DNA from: Ferrimonas balearica DSM 9799
Lineage (GTDB): Bacteria; Pseudomonadota; Gammaproteobacteria; Enterobacterales; Shewanellaceae
Reading direction: 5' to 3'
Assembly (NCBI RefSeq): GCF_000148645.1
Contig: NC_014541.1
Coordinates: 4,177,139-4,241,138, forward strand
Length of the DNA stretch: 64,000 bases
Shown: positions 43,031-53,268 of the stretch, piece after piece
Numbering within the stretch: the stretch's first letter is position 1
How the letters are laid out: each line of letters opens with the position of its first letter
Made by a program: the position numbers and the translations under genes
The notes under the pieces: model-generated
Databases searched by the model: none
Seen by the model: only the letters and a program-made list of their open reading frames with translations
What the model was told of the DNA's origin: nothing

Positions 43031-45440
43031 ACAGGTAACCCTGGAAGCGACGTCCTCCCTGGCCCAGCAACACTTCGTAGCACGCTTCCTCATCAACGCC
43101 GTGGGCGGTCCACGGCAGCTCAAGGGCGCGGATCACCTGCACCTGAGCCCGCAGCAGGGCCTGGGCCTGGGGCCGCGCCAGTGAACCAAAGTGGCGGCAA
43201 TCCAGTTTCACCTCGGTCAGCGGCAGCGCCAGCAGTTGCGCCGGGGCCATCAGACCGCTGCCCAGGTCATCCAGCACCAGGTCAACGCCCAACGCCACCA
43301 GTGCTTCCAGCCGGCTCAGTTCGTCATCCTCGCAGTTCAGCAACTCCCGCTCAGATAACTCAATCGCCAGCGCCTGACGGCCGATACCGTGGCGTTCCAT
43401 CTGGTGGCGAAGCTGATCAATAAAATCGGTGGCCATCAGCTGACGCAGTGACAGGTTCAGACTCATACGGTCCACGCCATGTCGGCGCAGCGACGCCAAA
43501 TCCCGGCAGGCTTGCTCCAGTTGCAGCTCAGTCAGCTGGTCGCTCATGCCGTAGCGCTTCAGCACCGGCAGGAACTGGTCAGGCAGGATCTCGCCTCGTT
43601 CCGGGTGGTGCCAGCGCAGCAGCGCTTCTACCGTCAGGATCTCCCGGTCCGGGTCCATCACCGGCTGGTAATGCAACCGCAATTGATTGTGTGTCAGGGC
43701 CTGGTGCAAGCCATCACGTAACCACAGCAGGCGACGCGCCTCCTGGTGCAGGGCGGGGCGGTAGACGCGGGTGCTGCTGCGTTCGTACTCTTTGGCGTCA
43801 AACACCGCCAGCTCAGCCTGTGCCAGCACCGTGTTGGTGTCCTGATCCGGCCCCGGCACAAACACACTGATGCCGATGGTGGCCCCCATATGCAACGGGG
43901 AGCCCTCCAGCAACCAGGGCTTGGCCAGACCATCATGAATTCTGCGCCCCAACTGCTCGGCCTGCTCCATCGGGGTATCTCCAGGACGACACGCCACCAT
44001 CAGGGCGAATTCGTCCCCCTCCAGTCGCAGTATCATGCTGGCTTCCGGCACCAGCTTGTGCAGCCGCCTTTCCACCTGTTCCAGCAGGCGATCACCGGCC
44101 TGGTGGCCGTGGACATCATTGATCACCTTAAAATCATCCAGATCGAGGTAGAGCAGCAAAGCCCCATCGTTGGCCACATCAGCGGCCTGGACGGCGGGCT
44201 CAAGCCGACGCAGCAGGGCCGGGCGATTGAGGCCAGAGGCATGGCTGTCGCCGCTGAGCCCCAGCTGCGGCTGTCCCAGTTCATTGGTGATGTCGGTGTG
44301 GGTGCCAATCATGCGGCGGGGGCGGCCATCGCGGTCCCAATCCACCATCATCGCTTTGTCCAGTACCCAGATGTAATGACCATCCCGGTGGCACAACCGA
44401 TGCAGGTTCTCAAACTCGCCAATATGGCCCTCGATGTATTCCTGCAACTGGCGCAGTACCCGGCCGCGGTCCTCCGGGTGCAAACGCTGTTCCCAGGCAT
44501 CGAAGCTGGACACCAGCTCATCGTCACGGTATCCCAGCATCGCCTTCCAATGGTGGGAGAGGAACACGGTGTTGGTGTCCAACTGCCAATCCCAGACGCC
44601 CAACTTGAGCCCTTCGACCGCGTACAACCAGCGCTGCTCACTGGCCACCAACTGGGCATAGCTCTCGCGCAAACGCTGATTGCTCTGGGCCATGCTGTCA
44701 CTGAGGTCCACCAGCTCCGCCAGCCCCTGATCGGTGGGCAGTTTCAGCTCGGGCTCGCCCAACCGCGGCACTTGTCGGGTCAGGGCATTCATTGGCACCA
44801 CCAGATAGCGGTAACCCAGCATCAGTAAGCCCACGGCCAGCACCAGCGCCACCACCCACAGCCAGGAGAGGCGATCGGTAAACTGCTTTTGAGTGATGGT
44901 ATTGAGGGGGGTCAGATCCTGCTCAAGGTAGAGCAGGCGAGGTACCAGCTGGGGCTTTAGCTGCACCAGGGGATAGTAGATCTGCAGGCTGCCGCGCATC
45001 GGATCCTGATGAAACTGCGCCCGCCCGGCCAACAGCGCTTTGCGCGCCAGTTCACTCTGGTAGCCATCCAACAGGCGGTTGGCCTGGCCTCCACGCCAGA
45101 TCAGCTGGCTGCCGAAATAGATGCGTTGGTCCCGGTCGACAATCGCGGCTGACAGCAGACTGCTCTCCTGCGCCCACTGCAACATGATCTGCTCCGCCAC
45201 TTCGGCGGTTCGGCTGCTGCCGCCGGTCACCAGCATCTGTTCCAGCTGTTGGGCCCGCTGCTTCAGCAGGTGGCGCTGGGCGTCCTGCAGATGGCTGCGC
45301 ATCATGTCCCGTCCCAGGACAAAATCCACTCCCACCAGCGTGACGACATAGAGCAGCAGCGATACGCTCATCACCAGCAGTAACGGCCAGCGGGGTTTAG
45401 GCAACCGGGCCAGCAACGGCCAGCGCGTTGATGGGGTCAC
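42942..45440 (-). CDS. Membrane GGDEF-EAL protein with PAS domain, likely degenerate
   Basis: This 832-residue protein has two N-terminal helices (about 17-40 and 190-212) around a periplasmic domain, then HAMP-like, PAS (about 265-385, WKAMLGYRDDELV), GGDEF (about 400-560) and EAL (about 575-815) domains. The GGDEF motif reads LEGDEF (first Gly lost). EAL is partly kept (VEALLRW, NLSLRQL, IELSE, DDLGSG, VKLD, QGYLF), but AEGVE is AHGVDE, so the usual catalytic Glu is His. A sensor or effector role for c-di-GMP is more likely than strong enzyme activity. Confidence 0.88.
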   Translation of the reverse strand: MTPSTRWPLLARLPKPRWPLLLVMSVSLLLYVVTLVGVDFVLGRDMMRSHLQDAQRHLLKQRAQQLEQMLVTGGSSRTAEVAEQIMLQWAQESSLLSAAIVDRDQRIYFGSQLIWRGGQANRLLDGYQSELARKALLAGRAQFHQDPMRGSLQIYYPLVQLKPQLVPRLLYLEQDLTPLNTITQKQFTDRLSWLWVVALVLAVGLLMLGYRYLVVPMNALTRQVPRLGEPELKLPTDQGLAELVDLSDSMAQSNQRLRESYAQLVASEQRWLYAVEGLKLGVWDWQLDTNTVFLSHHWKAMLGYRDDELVSSFDAWEQRLHPEDRGRVLRQLQEYIEGHIGEFENLHRLCHRDGHYIWVLDKAMMVDWDRDGRPRRMIGTHTDITNELGQPQLGLSGDSHASGLNRPALLRRLEPAVQAADVANDGALLLYLDLDDFKVINDVHGHQAGDRLLEQVERRLHKLVPEASMILRLEGDEFALMVACRPGDTPMEQAEQLGRRIHDGLAKPWLLEGSPLHMGATIGISVFVPGPDQDTNTVLAQAELAVFDAKEYERSSTRVYRPALHQEARRLLWLRDGLHQALTHNQLRLHYQPVMDPDREILTVEALLRWHHPERGEILPDQFLPVLKRYGMSDQLTELQLEQACRDLASLRRHGVDRMSLNLSLRQLMATDFIDQLRHQMERHGIGRQALAIELSERELLNCEDDELSRLEALVALGVDLVLDDLGSGLMAPAQLLALPLTEVKLDCRHFGSLARPQAQALLRAQVQVIRALELPWTAHGVDEEACYEVLLGQGGRRFQGYLFSAPRPLDSLLKLLKVQQLHAVPTTASTP

Positions 45441-45688
45441 GGCCTGACTTCCTTGTTGGGTTCCTGCTTCCTAGCATACCGATCCGTTCAGGGCGATGAT
45501 AGGGTCAGAAAGTGAACACCATTACCTGCCAGAAAATCCCGTTAAGGGCAGTGATTCTGCCCATCAGAGAAACACCAGAGAAGACGAGAAAAAGGCGTGA
45601 AAACCATCCCGGCAGGTTGCGGCAAGGGACAGGTCGGTTTAGGTTGAAAGGATGCAGCCCCAATTCCGCCACTTAAGCTTTCGAATAC

Positions 45689-45715
45689 CCCCGGCAAACC
45701 GTGATTTTGCCGGGG
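45689..45715 (+). other. Hairpin overlapping the tRNA 5' end
   Basis: CCCCGGCAAA (45689-45698) and TTTGCCGGGG (45706-45715) are perfect 10-bp inverse arms. The 3' arm contains the first four bases of the tRNA acceptor stem. A leader transcript would compete with tRNA folding. Confidence 0.65.
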
Positions 45716-45803
45716 ACGTAGCTCAATGGTAGAGCAGCGGGTTTATACTCCGTAGCGCCAGATAAGCGGCTGGTTGTGGGTTCGAGTCCCACCGTCCCTA
45801 CCA
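45712..45803 (+). tRNA. Class II tRNA with anticodon UAU (Ile by anticodon, identity uncertain)
   Basis: The 92-nt cloverleaf is complete with encoded CCA. Acceptor GGGGACG pairs with CGTCCCT (first pair G-U), D stem GCTC/GAGC around AATGGTA, anticodon stem GCGGG/TCCGT with loop TTTATAC, T arm GTGGG-TTCGAGT-CCCAC, discriminator A. The variable region is 22 nt and forms its own stem (CCAG/CTGG). Long variable arms belong to Leu, Ser, Tyr and Sec tRNAs, none of which reads AUA. The function is therefore open. Confidence 0.8.
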
Positions 45804-45809
45804 TCTCAA

Positions 45810-46991
45810 TCAGGCGTGCTGGCCCGCCACATAGCCGCTGCTCCAGGCCCACTGGAAGTTAAAGCCCCCCAGCCAGCCGGTTACGTCCATCACCTCTCCC
45901 ACAAAAAACAGGCCAGGTACTGACTTGCATTCCATGGTTTTGGAGGAGAGTTCGTCGGTGTCGACGCCGCCCAGGGTCACTTCGGCAGTGCGATAACCCT
46001 CATCACCGGCCGGTTTCAGTTGCCAGCCATTAAGCTTGCCCGGAATGGTCTCCAGTGCGGCCTTGTTGAGCTGGCCCAGAGGCAGGTTCTGCCAGCCGTG
46101 GTAGGCCACCAGGGCTTCCGCCAGGCGCGCCGGGAAGTGCTCAGACAGCCAGGTCAGCAGCTGTCGCTTGGGCGAGCGCTGGCGGGCTTCGGTCAGGGAC
46201 TGGGCTGCATCCAGTGACGGCAGCAGGTCGATGGTGACGGCCTCACCGCTCTGGCGGTAGTTGGACGCCTGCAGCACCGAGGGGCCGGACAGGCCACGGT
46301 GGGTGATCAGCATCTGCTCGGTAAAGCTCGGCCCCCGGGCAGCCTGAACGCTGGTGGTCAGACTGATGCCGGACAGCGGCTCGAAGTGCTGTTTTTCAAC
46401 GGGTTGCAGGGTGAAGGGCACCAGACCCGCACGGGTAGGGCGCACCTTCAGGCCAAACTGCTCAGCAATTTGGTAGCCGAACGGGGTGGCGCCCAGCTTC
46501 GGCATCGACAGGCCACCGGTCGCCACCACCAGCGATTCACACTGGATGCGACCGGCGCTGGTGGCGAGGCTGAAGCCGCCCTCCACCTGACTGACCGCTT
46601 CGATGGTGGTACGCAGCCGGATCTGCACCTGGCCCTTGTCGCACTCCGCCAGCAGCATGCTGACGATATCTTTGGCGGAATCATCACAGAACAGCTGGCC
46701 GTGGTCGCGCTCGTGGTAGGCGATATTGTGTCGCACCACCATATCGAGGAAATCCCACTGGGTGTACTGAGCCAGCGCCGACTTGGGAAAGTGCGGGTTG
46801 GCACAGAGGTAGTTGGCCGGCTCCATATACAGGTTGGTGAAGTTGCAGCGGCCGCCGCCGCTGATCAGGATCTTCTTGCCCGCCTGTTTGGCGTGATCCA
46901 GCACCATGACCCGGCGACCACGGGCCGCCGCGGTGGCTGCACACATCAAGCCGGCGGCACCGGCGCCGATCACTACCACATCTGTCTGCAT
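45810..46991 (-). CDS. yhiN: YhiN-family flavoprotein (HI0933-like)
   Basis: This 393-residue FAD protein has the dinucleotide fold VVVIGAGAAGLMCAA, then AGKKILISGGGRCNFTN, and the C-terminal MECKSVPGLFFVGEVMDVTGWLGG (read in parts) with NFQWAWSSG. It matches the widely conserved YhiN/HI0933 family of putative reductases. The substrate is unknown. It ends 6 bp from the convergent tRNA. Confidence 0.93.
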   Translation of the reverse strand: MQTDVVVIGAGAAGLMCAATAAARGRRVMVLDHAKQAGKKILISGGGRCNFTNLYMEPANYLCANPHFPKSALAQYTQWDFLDMVVRHNIAYHERDHGQLFCDDSAKDIVSMLLAECDKGQVQIRLRTTIEAVSQVEGGFSLATSAGRIQCESLVVATGGLSMPKLGATPFGYQIAEQFGLKVRPTRAGLVPFTLQPVEKQHFEPLSGISLTTSVQAARGPSFTEQMLITHRGLSGPSVLQASNYRQSGEAVTIDLLPSLDAAQSLTEARQRSPKRQLLTWLSEHFPARLAEALVAYHGWQNLPLGQLNKAALETIPGKLNGWQLKPAGDEGYRTAEVTLGGVDTDELSSKTMECKSVPGLFFVGEVMDVTGWLGGFNFQWAWSSGYVAGQHA

Positions 46992-47024
46992 TATTGATTT
47001 CCGTCAGCAGTCTGAATGAACAAA

Positions 47025-47048
47025 AAGGGGATGCCTCGGCATCCCCTT
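47025..47048 (-). terminator. Terminator of yibN-secB-gpsA
   Basis: On the minus strand AAGGGGATGCC-GA-GGCATCCCCTT continues into TTTG, 18 bp after the gpsA stop. Confidence 0.88.
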
Positions 47049-47065
47049 ATAACCTTAGCGCCGCA

Positions 47066-48070
47066 TCACTCCGGCTTCATGTCCCGCCCAAGCAAGGCCC
47101 GGGCGGCATCCTGTACCGGTTTGCCCTCATAGAGCACCTGATACAGTTGATCAGTAATCGGCATTTCGACCCCCTGACGTTTGGCCAGCAGGTACACCTC
47201 TTTGGCGTTACGGTAGCCCTCGACAACCTGACCGATCTCCTCCATCGCCAGCTCCACCCCTTTGCCCTGGCCCAGGGCCAGACCGAAGCGGCGGTTACGT
47301 GACAGGTTGTCGGTACAGGTCAGCACCAGATCACCCAGACCGGCCATGCCCATAAAGGTGTCCTTGTCGGCACCCAGTGAGCAGCCCAGTCGGCACATCT
47401 CCACCAGACCACGGGTGATCAGGGCAGTACGGGCGTTGGCGCCAAAGCCAATGCCGTCGGACATGCCGGCGCCAATGGCGATCACGTTCTTCACCGCACC
47501 ACCGAGCTGCATGCCGATAAAGTCCGGGTTGATGTACACCCGCATCCAAGTGCCGCAGTGCAGCAGCTGGGCCATCTCTTCGGCAAACTCCGGGTCGGTG
47601 GCGGCCAGGGAGATGGCGGTAGGCAAACCGGCGGCCATCTCTTTGGCAAACGTCGGGCCGGACAGCACCGCCAGCGGGATGCTATCGCCGAGGATCTCAC
47701 GGGCCACATCCTGAAGCAGGCGACCGGTTTCCGGCTCCAGCCCCTTGGTGGCCCAGAGGATTCGGGCGTCATCACGCAGCAGCGGCTTGGCGCGGCTGAG
47801 CACTTCACCGAAGACGTGGCTGGGCACCACCACCAACACATCGCGGGAGGCGGCCAGGGCTTTGGCCAGATCGGCCTCTACCACCAGCGGGTCAGGGAAG
47901 GCGGCACCGGGCAGGAACGCGTCATTGCAGCGGTCCTGTTCCAGCTGGGCCATATGCTCGGGCTCGTGGCCCCACAGTACGGTGCGATGGCCGTTGCGGG
48001 CCAACGAAATAGCAAGGGCGGTGCCGTATGACCCCGCCCCGAGTACCGTAATCGCGGCTTGTTCAGTCAA
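47066..48070 (-). CDS. gpsA: NAD(P)H-dependent glycerol-3-phosphate dehydrogenase
   Basis: This 334-residue enzyme reduces dihydroxyacetone phosphate to glycerol-3-phosphate for phospholipid synthesis. It shows [40 protein letters not shown] (catalytic Lys) and [11 protein letters not shown]. It is 20 bp after secB, an order shared with E. coli. Confidence 0.97.
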   Translation of the reverse strand: MTEQAAITVLGAGSYGTALAISLARNGHRTVLWGHEPEHMAQLEQDRCNDAFLPGAAFPDPLVVEADLAKALAASRDVLVVVPSHVFGEVLSRAKPLLRDDARILWATKGLEPETGRLLQDVAREILGDSIPLAVLSGPTFAKEMAAGLPTAISLAATDPEFAEEMAQLLHCGTWMRVYINPDFIGMQLGGAVKNVIAIGAGMSDGIGFGANARTALITRGLVEMCRLGCSLGADKDTFMGMAGLGDLVLTCTDNLSRNRRFGLALGQGKGVELAMEEIGQVVEGYRNAKEVYLLAKRQGVEMPITDQLYQVLYEGKPVQDAARALLGRDMKPE

Positions 48071-48090
48071 CTGAAAAGCTCCTGAGGTAA

Positions 48091-48585
48091 TTAGGCGTCT
48101 GCCTGAGCACCTTCAGCGGCGGCTTCTTGCTGACGCTTCTGCAGGTATTGGGCAAACAGGGCATCGAAGTTCACCGGCGCCAGGTTCAGCGGCGGGAAGG
48201 TGCCACGGTTAACCAGGCTGGCCACGGCTTCGCGGGCGTACGGGAACAGGATGTTGGGGCAACCGGCGCCCAGGGCGTGGGCCAGTTGCGGCTCAGGCAG
48301 GTTGGAGATGGTGAAGATACCGGCCTGCTGCACTTCGCACAGGAACGCCACGTCTTCGCCCACTTTGGTGGTCACGGTGATGGAGATCACCACTTCGAAG
48401 GTGTCGTCTGCCAGCTTGCTGGAGCGGGTGTCCAGGTCCAGCTTCACTTCCGGCTTCCACTCTTTCTGGAAGATGGTCGGAGAGTTCGGAGTCTCGAAAG
48501 AGATGTCCTTGGTGTATACGCGCTGGATCTGGAACTGCGGAGCAGCTTGTTCGTTAGTGGCGGCGTTGTTGGTTGCTTCAGCCAT
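48091..48585 (-). CDS. secB: Protein-export chaperone SecB
   Basis: This 164-residue acidic protein forms tetramers that keep exported preproteins unfolded and hands them to SecA. Conserved parts: [57 protein letters not shown] (in parts). In E. coli grxC lies between yibN and secB; here the 150-bp gap is empty. Confidence 0.97.
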   Translation of the reverse strand: MAEATNNAATNEQAAPQFQIQRVYTKDISFETPNSPTIFQKEWKPEVKLDLDTRSSKLADDTFEVVISITVTTKVGEDVAFLCEVQQAGIFTISNLPEPQLAHALGAGCPNILFPYAREAVASLVNRGTFPPLNLAPVNFDALFAQYLQKRQQEAAAEGAQADA

Positions 48586-48736
48586 TGTTTTTCCTACCTT
48601 AAATTTGTTCGTTATGTCGGGCTTCCATTCGCCGAGCCGGACGCCAAAGTGTCAGGCGACCAACGTTGCTGCGGACGGGTCCCCGTTATAGGGGTCGTTG
48701 ATGGGGGCTGCGGCCGCCTCTGCGACCGCCATCCAA

Positions 48737-49174
48737 TCAGCGTTTTTTCTTCCGTACCACCGGCAGATTCGCGGCGTTCCAGTCGGTCATGCCACCGTGC
48801 AGGTTGTAGACCTGCTCGAAACCGGCTTTAACCAGTACCTGGGCCGCCTGGGACGAACTGATCCCGGCGTTGCACACCACAATGATGGGGTCGTTCTTAA
48901 ACTTTTCAACCGCCCCCAGCTGATTATTTTTGATCTGGGACAGGGGCACATTGATGGCGTCGACGATGTGGCCTTTCTTAAATTCGTCGGCACCGCGCAC
49001 GTCCAGCACCTTGGCATCCTGACGGTTGATCAGCAGGGTAGCTTGCTGGTGAGAAACGGTTTTGAACTTGGTCAACTTGCTCTTAACCAGAGACATGATG
49101 AACATCGCCAACAGGGCGACCCAGATCAGGCTGAGTACCGGGTTGCGGGCGAAAAAGTCGATGTATTCCTGCAT
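48737..49174 (-). CDS. yibN: Membrane-anchored rhodanese YibN
   Basis: This 145-residue protein has an N-terminal membrane helix (about 11-30) and a rhodanese domain with the active Cys in VVCNAGISSSQAA. It may transfer sulfur; E. coli YibN is inner-membrane. It is divergent from gpmI across 198 bp that must hold both promoters. Confidence 0.93.
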   Translation of the reverse strand: MQEYIDFFARNPVLSLIWVALLAMFIMSLVKSKLTKFKTVSHQQATLLINRQDAKVLDVRGADEFKKGHIVDAINVPLSQIKNNQLGAVEKFKNDPIIVVCNAGISSSQAAQVLVKAGFEQVYNLHGGMTDWNAANLPVVRKKKR

Positions 49175-49372
49175 GAAAGTGCCTGTTAACTGACGCTATG
49201 AGTGAAATAACGGGCAGCAAGTATACCCTGTCATTTCCAAGGATGCAGCGTTGATGCGGCGGGATGGGGACGGCGCTGGTTTGCAGCGGAGCCCTCGGTG
49301 TACACTGAGTCACACTCAGCTAATCGACATCGGCGCCCCCGATAGTGACGGCGCCCAACGCAAGGACTCACC

Positions 49373-50905
49373 ATGACTGTCGCCCGCAAACCCCTGGCGC
49401 TGATCATCCTCGATGGTTGGGGCTACCGCGCCCCCAGTGCCGACAACGCCATTACCAACGCCAATACGCCCGTACTCGACGCCCTGTTTGCCGAGCGTCC
49501 CAGCACCCTGATCTCCGGTTCCGGCCTGGATGTGGGCCTGCCGGACGGGCAGATGGGTAACTCCGAAGTGGGCCACATCAATCTGGGAGCCGGCCGTGTG
49601 GTCTACCAGGAGCTGACCCGAATCGGTAAGGCGATCAGCGACGGTGAGTTCCAGCACAACCCGGCAATGGCCAAGGCGGTGGACGATGCCGTGGCCAAGG
49701 ACAAAGCGGTGCACATCATGGGCCTGCTCTCCCCGGGCGGCGTGCACAGCCATGAGGATCACCTCGAGGCGATGGTGCGCATGGCCGCTGAGCGTGGTGC
49801 TGAGCGCATCTACCTGCACGCCTTCCTGGACGGTCGCGACACCCCGCCGCGCAGCGCCGAAGCCTCCCTGGCCCGATTTGACGCACTGTTTGCTGAGCTG
49901 GGCAAAGGCGCCATCGCCAGCATCGTCGGTCGCTACTACGCCATGGACCGTGACCAGCGCTGGGAGCGCGTCGAGCAGGCGTACCAGCTGCTGACCGAAG
50001 GCAAAGGCGCGCATCAAGCTGACCACGCCGTCGACGCCCTGCACGCTGCTTACCAGCGCGATGAAAACGACGAGTTTGTTGCTCCCACCGTGATTGGCAG
50101 CCCGGCACCGATGGCCGATGGCGACGCACTTATCTTTATGAACTTCCGCGCCGACCGCGCCCGCCAGATCACCCGCGCCTTTGTCGACCCCGGTTTTGAC
50201 GGTTTTGCCCGGGCCGCCACGCCCAAGCTGAACTTCGTGATGCTGACCCAATACGCTGCGGACATCGACGCGCCCTGCGCCTTCCCGCCGGTGGACCTGG
50301 TCAACACCTTCGGCGAGCTGATGGCCAAAGCCGGCAAGAAACAGCTGCGCATCAGTGAGACCGAGAAGTACGCCCACGTGACCTTCTTCTTCAATGGCGG
50401 CGTGGAAACCCCGTTTGAAGGCGAGCAGCGCATCCTGATCAACTCCCCCAAGGTCGCCACCTACGACCTGCAGCCGGAGATGAGCAGCGAAGAGCTGACC
50501 GACCGCCTGGTGGCCGCCATCGAGTCCGGTGAGTTCGACGCCATCATCTGTAACTACCCCAACGGCGACATGGTGGGTCACACCGGCAATTTCGACGCGG
50601 CGGTCAAAGCCTGTGAAGCGGTCGACCGCTGCATCGGCCGGGTGGTCGAAGCGCTGGAGAAAGTGGGGGGCGAGTGCCTGATCACCGCCGACCATGGCAA
50701 CGCCGAACAGATGAGCGACGTCAACACCGGTCAGGCCCACACCGCCCACACCAGTGAGCCGGTGCCGCTGATCTACGTCGGCCGCGACGCCGAACCCCGC
50801 CAGGGTGGCGCGCTGTCTGACATCGCTCCCACCATGCTGTACCTGATGGGCCAACCAATCCCCGCCGAGATGACCGGCCAGCCACTGCTGACCCTGAAAT
50901 CGTGA
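49373..50905 (+). CDS. gpmI: 2,3-bisphosphoglycerate-independent phosphoglycerate mutase
   Basis: This 510-residue manganese enzyme of glycolysis interconverts 3- and 2-phosphoglycerate. Metal and catalytic motifs: [22 protein letters not shown] (nucleophile Ser), [38 protein letters not shown] and ADHGNAE. It heads gpmI-envC-ctpA-yibQ, overlapping envC by 4 bases. Confidence 0.97.
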   Translation: MTVARKPLALIILDGWGYRAPSADNAITNANTPVLDALFAERPSTLISGSGLDVGLPDGQMGNSEVGHINLGAGRVVYQELTRIGKAISDGEFQHNPAMAKAVDDAVAKDKAVHIMGLLSPGGVHSHEDHLEAMVRMAAERGAERIYLHAFLDGRDTPPRSAEASLARFDALFAELGKGAIASIVGRYYAMDRDQRWERVEQAYQLLTEGKGAHQADHAVDALHAAYQRDENDEFVAPTVIGSPAPMADGDALIFMNFRADRARQITRAFVDPGFDGFARAATPKLNFVMLTQYAADIDAPCAFPPVDLVNTFGELMAKAGKKQLRISETEKYAHVTFFFNGGVETPFEGEQRILINSPKVATYDLQPEMSSEELTDRLVAAIESGEFDAIICNYPNGDMVGHTGNFDAAVKACEAVDRCIGRVVEALEKVGGECLITADHGNAEQMSDVNTGQAHTAHTSEPVPLIYVGRDAEPRQGGALSDIAPTMLYLMGQPIPAEMTGQPLLTLKS

Positions 50906-52029
50906 AACGACTGCTCTCCCTGACCCTGCTCCTCCTGCTGGCCACCCCGGTGGCCAGCCAGGAGGACGTGGCGCAACAACAGGCCCAGCTGGACAAGCTG
51001 AGCCGCGAAATCCAGCAGCGCCAAGCCAAGCTGTCCAAAGCCCAGGTGGCCAAGGACGGCCTGCAGGCGGAGCTGCGCCGCACCGATAAAGCGATCAGCG
51101 ACAGCGCCCAGGCGCTGAAAGGGCAACAGCGCGCCCTGGCCAAAAGCGAAGCCACCCTGGCGGAGCTGGGCCAGCGTCAAAGTGAGCTGGAAGCCTCGCA
51201 GCGACGCCAACGCGACCAGCTGGCCGCCCAGGTGCGCACCGCCTGGATGAGCGGCGGGCAGGACCACACCGCCCTGCTGCTCGGCAACGATGACCCCGCT
51301 ACGCTGGAGCGGATGCTGGTGTACTACCAGTACCTCAACCAGGCCCGCATTGACGCCATCGAGGCACTGAAAGCCACCGCCGCCGAACTGGCGTCGGTGA
51401 TCAGCCAGCAACAGCAGGAGCGCGACCGACAGGCCGATCTGCTGCGTCAGCAGGAGCGGGAGCGGAGCCGCCTGGCAGAGCGTCAGAAGGAGCGCCAGAC
51501 CGCCCTGGCCAAGCTGGAACGCCAGCTTCAGCGCGACAGCAACCAGCTGGCGCTGATGCAGGAGGACCGGGAAGTGCTGGAGCGAGCCATCACCGAAGCG
51601 CTGGAGGCCCTGGCCCGCAGCGCCACCCTGGATGGATTGGCCGACAGCAAAGGGCGTTTGCCCTGGCCCACCTCGGGCAAGGTCTCGAAGGGTTTTGGCA
51701 GTCACCGTGAAGGTCAGCTGAAGTGGAATGGCTGGCTGATGAGTGCTCCGGCAGGCCGGGAGATCAAAGCCATCAGCGCCGGTCAGGTGGTGTTTGCCGA
51801 CTGGCTGCGCGGCTTTGGTCTGGTGGTGGTGGTGGACCACGGCGAGCATTACCTCAGCCTCTATGGCCACACTCAGGCCCTGCTGAAACAGGTGGGGGAT
51901 GACGTCAAACCCGGCGAGGTAATCGCCCTGACCGGCAGCTCCGGTGGCCTGCGGCAACCAGGTCTATACTTCGAAATACGCCATCGAGGGCGCGCCGTCG
52001 ATCCCAAGCCGTATTTGAAAAAGGGATAG
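50902..52029 (+). CDS. envC: Murein hydrolase activator EnvC
   Basis: This 375-residue exported protein has a signal peptide ([19 protein letters not shown]), a long coiled coil (about 22-240) and a C-terminal LytM/M23 domain. As in EnvC, the LytM site looks degenerate: it has [15 protein letters not shown] but not the full HxxxD/HxH set. It activates the amidases AmiA and AmiB at the division septum, working with FtsEX, which is also in this window. Confidence 0.95.
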   Translation: MKRLLSLTLLLLLATPVASQEDVAQQQAQLDKLSREIQQRQAKLSKAQVAKDGLQAELRRTDKAISDSAQALKGQQRALAKSEATLAELGQRQSELEASQRRQRDQLAAQVRTAWMSGGQDHTALLLGNDDPATLERMLVYYQYLNQARIDAIEALKATAAELASVISQQQQERDRQADLLRQQERERSRLAERQKERQTALAKLERQLQRDSNQLALMQEDREVLERAITEALEALARSATLDGLADSKGRLPWPTSGKVSKGFGSHREGQLKWNGWLMSAPAGREIKAISAGQVVFADWLRGFGLVVVVDHGEHYLSLYGHTQALLKQVGDDVKPGEVIALTGSSGGLRQPGLYFEIRHRGRAVDPKPYLKKG

Positions 52030-52062
52030 CGTCGCCGGCCCTCCTGATCAGGAGGGCAGCCC

Positions 52063-53268
52063 ATGCGGCGCATTATCCCCTTTCTGGTCGGCCTCCTGCT
52101 CTGCGCGTCCAGCGCGTTTGCCGGGCAGGAGTATCACAAGGATGCGGCTTCGCCGACCCAGCAGGATACCCAGGCTTTGGTCAACGCGGTTCAGGAGTTG
52201 ATCGAGGATTACTACGTCGACGAGGTGGATCAGCAAGCCCTGCTGGACGGCGCCCTCAAAGGCATGCTTGAGGTTCTCGACCCGCACTCCACCTACCTGC
52301 GTCCCCACACACTGTCCCTGCTGCGCGACAACAATCGCGGCCACTATTACGGCTATGGCCTTGAGGTGTCCGTGGATGAGGGCGAGATCCGGGTGGTCTC
52401 CCCCATGGCGAACTCCTCAGCGGAGTACGCCGGTGTGCAGCCCGGCGATGTGCTGTTGAAGGTCGATGAACTGGAGGCCGATCCGGACGACCTCGACCCC
52501 ATGATCGCCTACATCAAGCAAGCCAGCCTGGATGACCGTCCGGTGCACCTGACCCTGCGCCGGGACAGCGAACCGGAACTGCTGGTGCTGAGACTGCTGC
52601 CCTCCGAGGTGGAGGTGGTGTCCAGCGAATCCCACCGTCTGCCGGGCAACATCGGTTACCTGCGCATCACCAGCTTTAACCAACGCACCGCCTCTGAGAT
52701 CCGGCTGGCAGCACACCAACTGTCACAAGCGCCGCTGGATGGGCTGGTGCTGGACCTTCGCAACAACCCCGGTGGCTTACTGGATGCCGCGGTGCAGGTG
52801 GCGGACATGTTTCTCAGTGAAGGGGTGATCGTCACCACCCACGGCCGTTTCTTCGATGCCAACAGCCAGTACAGCGCCAGCCGCTTTACCCTGTTCCGTG
52901 ATCTGCCGGTAGTGGTGATCATCAACGAAGGCAGCGCCTCCGCCGCCGAGATCCTGGCTGGCGCCCTGCAGGACCAGGGCCGGGCCCTGCTGGTGGGGGA
53001 ACGCTCCTTTGGCAAGGGCACGGTGCAGAGCCTGATCCCGCTGCTGTCCGGCGGCGGCGCCATCAAGCTCACCACGGCCCGCTACGCCACCCCAAACGGC
53101 ACCTTTATCGATCAACAGGGCATCGATCCCGACGTCGCAGTGGAAGCCAAGGAAGATGGCGATATACTGAGCAATAACAATCCCTTGCTGAGTCTTCAGG
53201 ATGATCCTCAGTTACTGGCAGCGTACGACCTTCTGGTCCCCAAATCGGCTCAGCTGGGCCGCCCTTAG
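52063..53268 (+). CDS. S41-family periplasmic protease (CtpA/Prc-like)
   Basis: This 401-residue protein has a signal peptide (MRRIIPFLVGLLLCASSAFA), a PDZ domain (about 88-175) and an S41 catalytic core: LDLRNNPGG, nucleophile Ser in NEGSASAAEI and general-base Lys in GERSFGKGTVQ. It cleaves C-terminal tails of periplasmic proteins, possibly cell-wall enzymes. Its 3' end overlaps the next start by 68 bases. Confidence 0.93.
   Translation: MRRIIPFLVGLLLCASSAFAGQEYHKDAASPTQQDTQALVNAVQELIEDYYVDEVDQQALLDGALKGMLEVLDPHSTYLRPHTLSLLRDNNRGHYYGYGLEVSVDEGEIRVVSPMANSSAEYAGVQPGDVLLKVDELEADPDDLDPMIAYIKQASLDDRPVHLTLRRDSEPELLVLRLLPSEVEVVSSESHRLPGNIGYLRITSFNQRTASEIRLAAHQLSQAPLDGLVLDLRNNPGGLLDAAVQVADMFLSEGVIVTTHGRFFDANSQYSASRFTLFRDLPVVVIINEGSASAAEILAGALQDQGRALLVGERSFGKGTVQSLIPLLSGGGAIKLTTARYATPNGTFIDQQGIDPDVAVEAKEDGDILSNNNPLLSLQDDPQLLAAYDLLVPKSAQLGRP

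Noticed and set aside
45440-45711. T-box or other leader before the tRNA
   Set aside because: No conserved T-box sequence; only the hairpin at 45689-45715 is supported.
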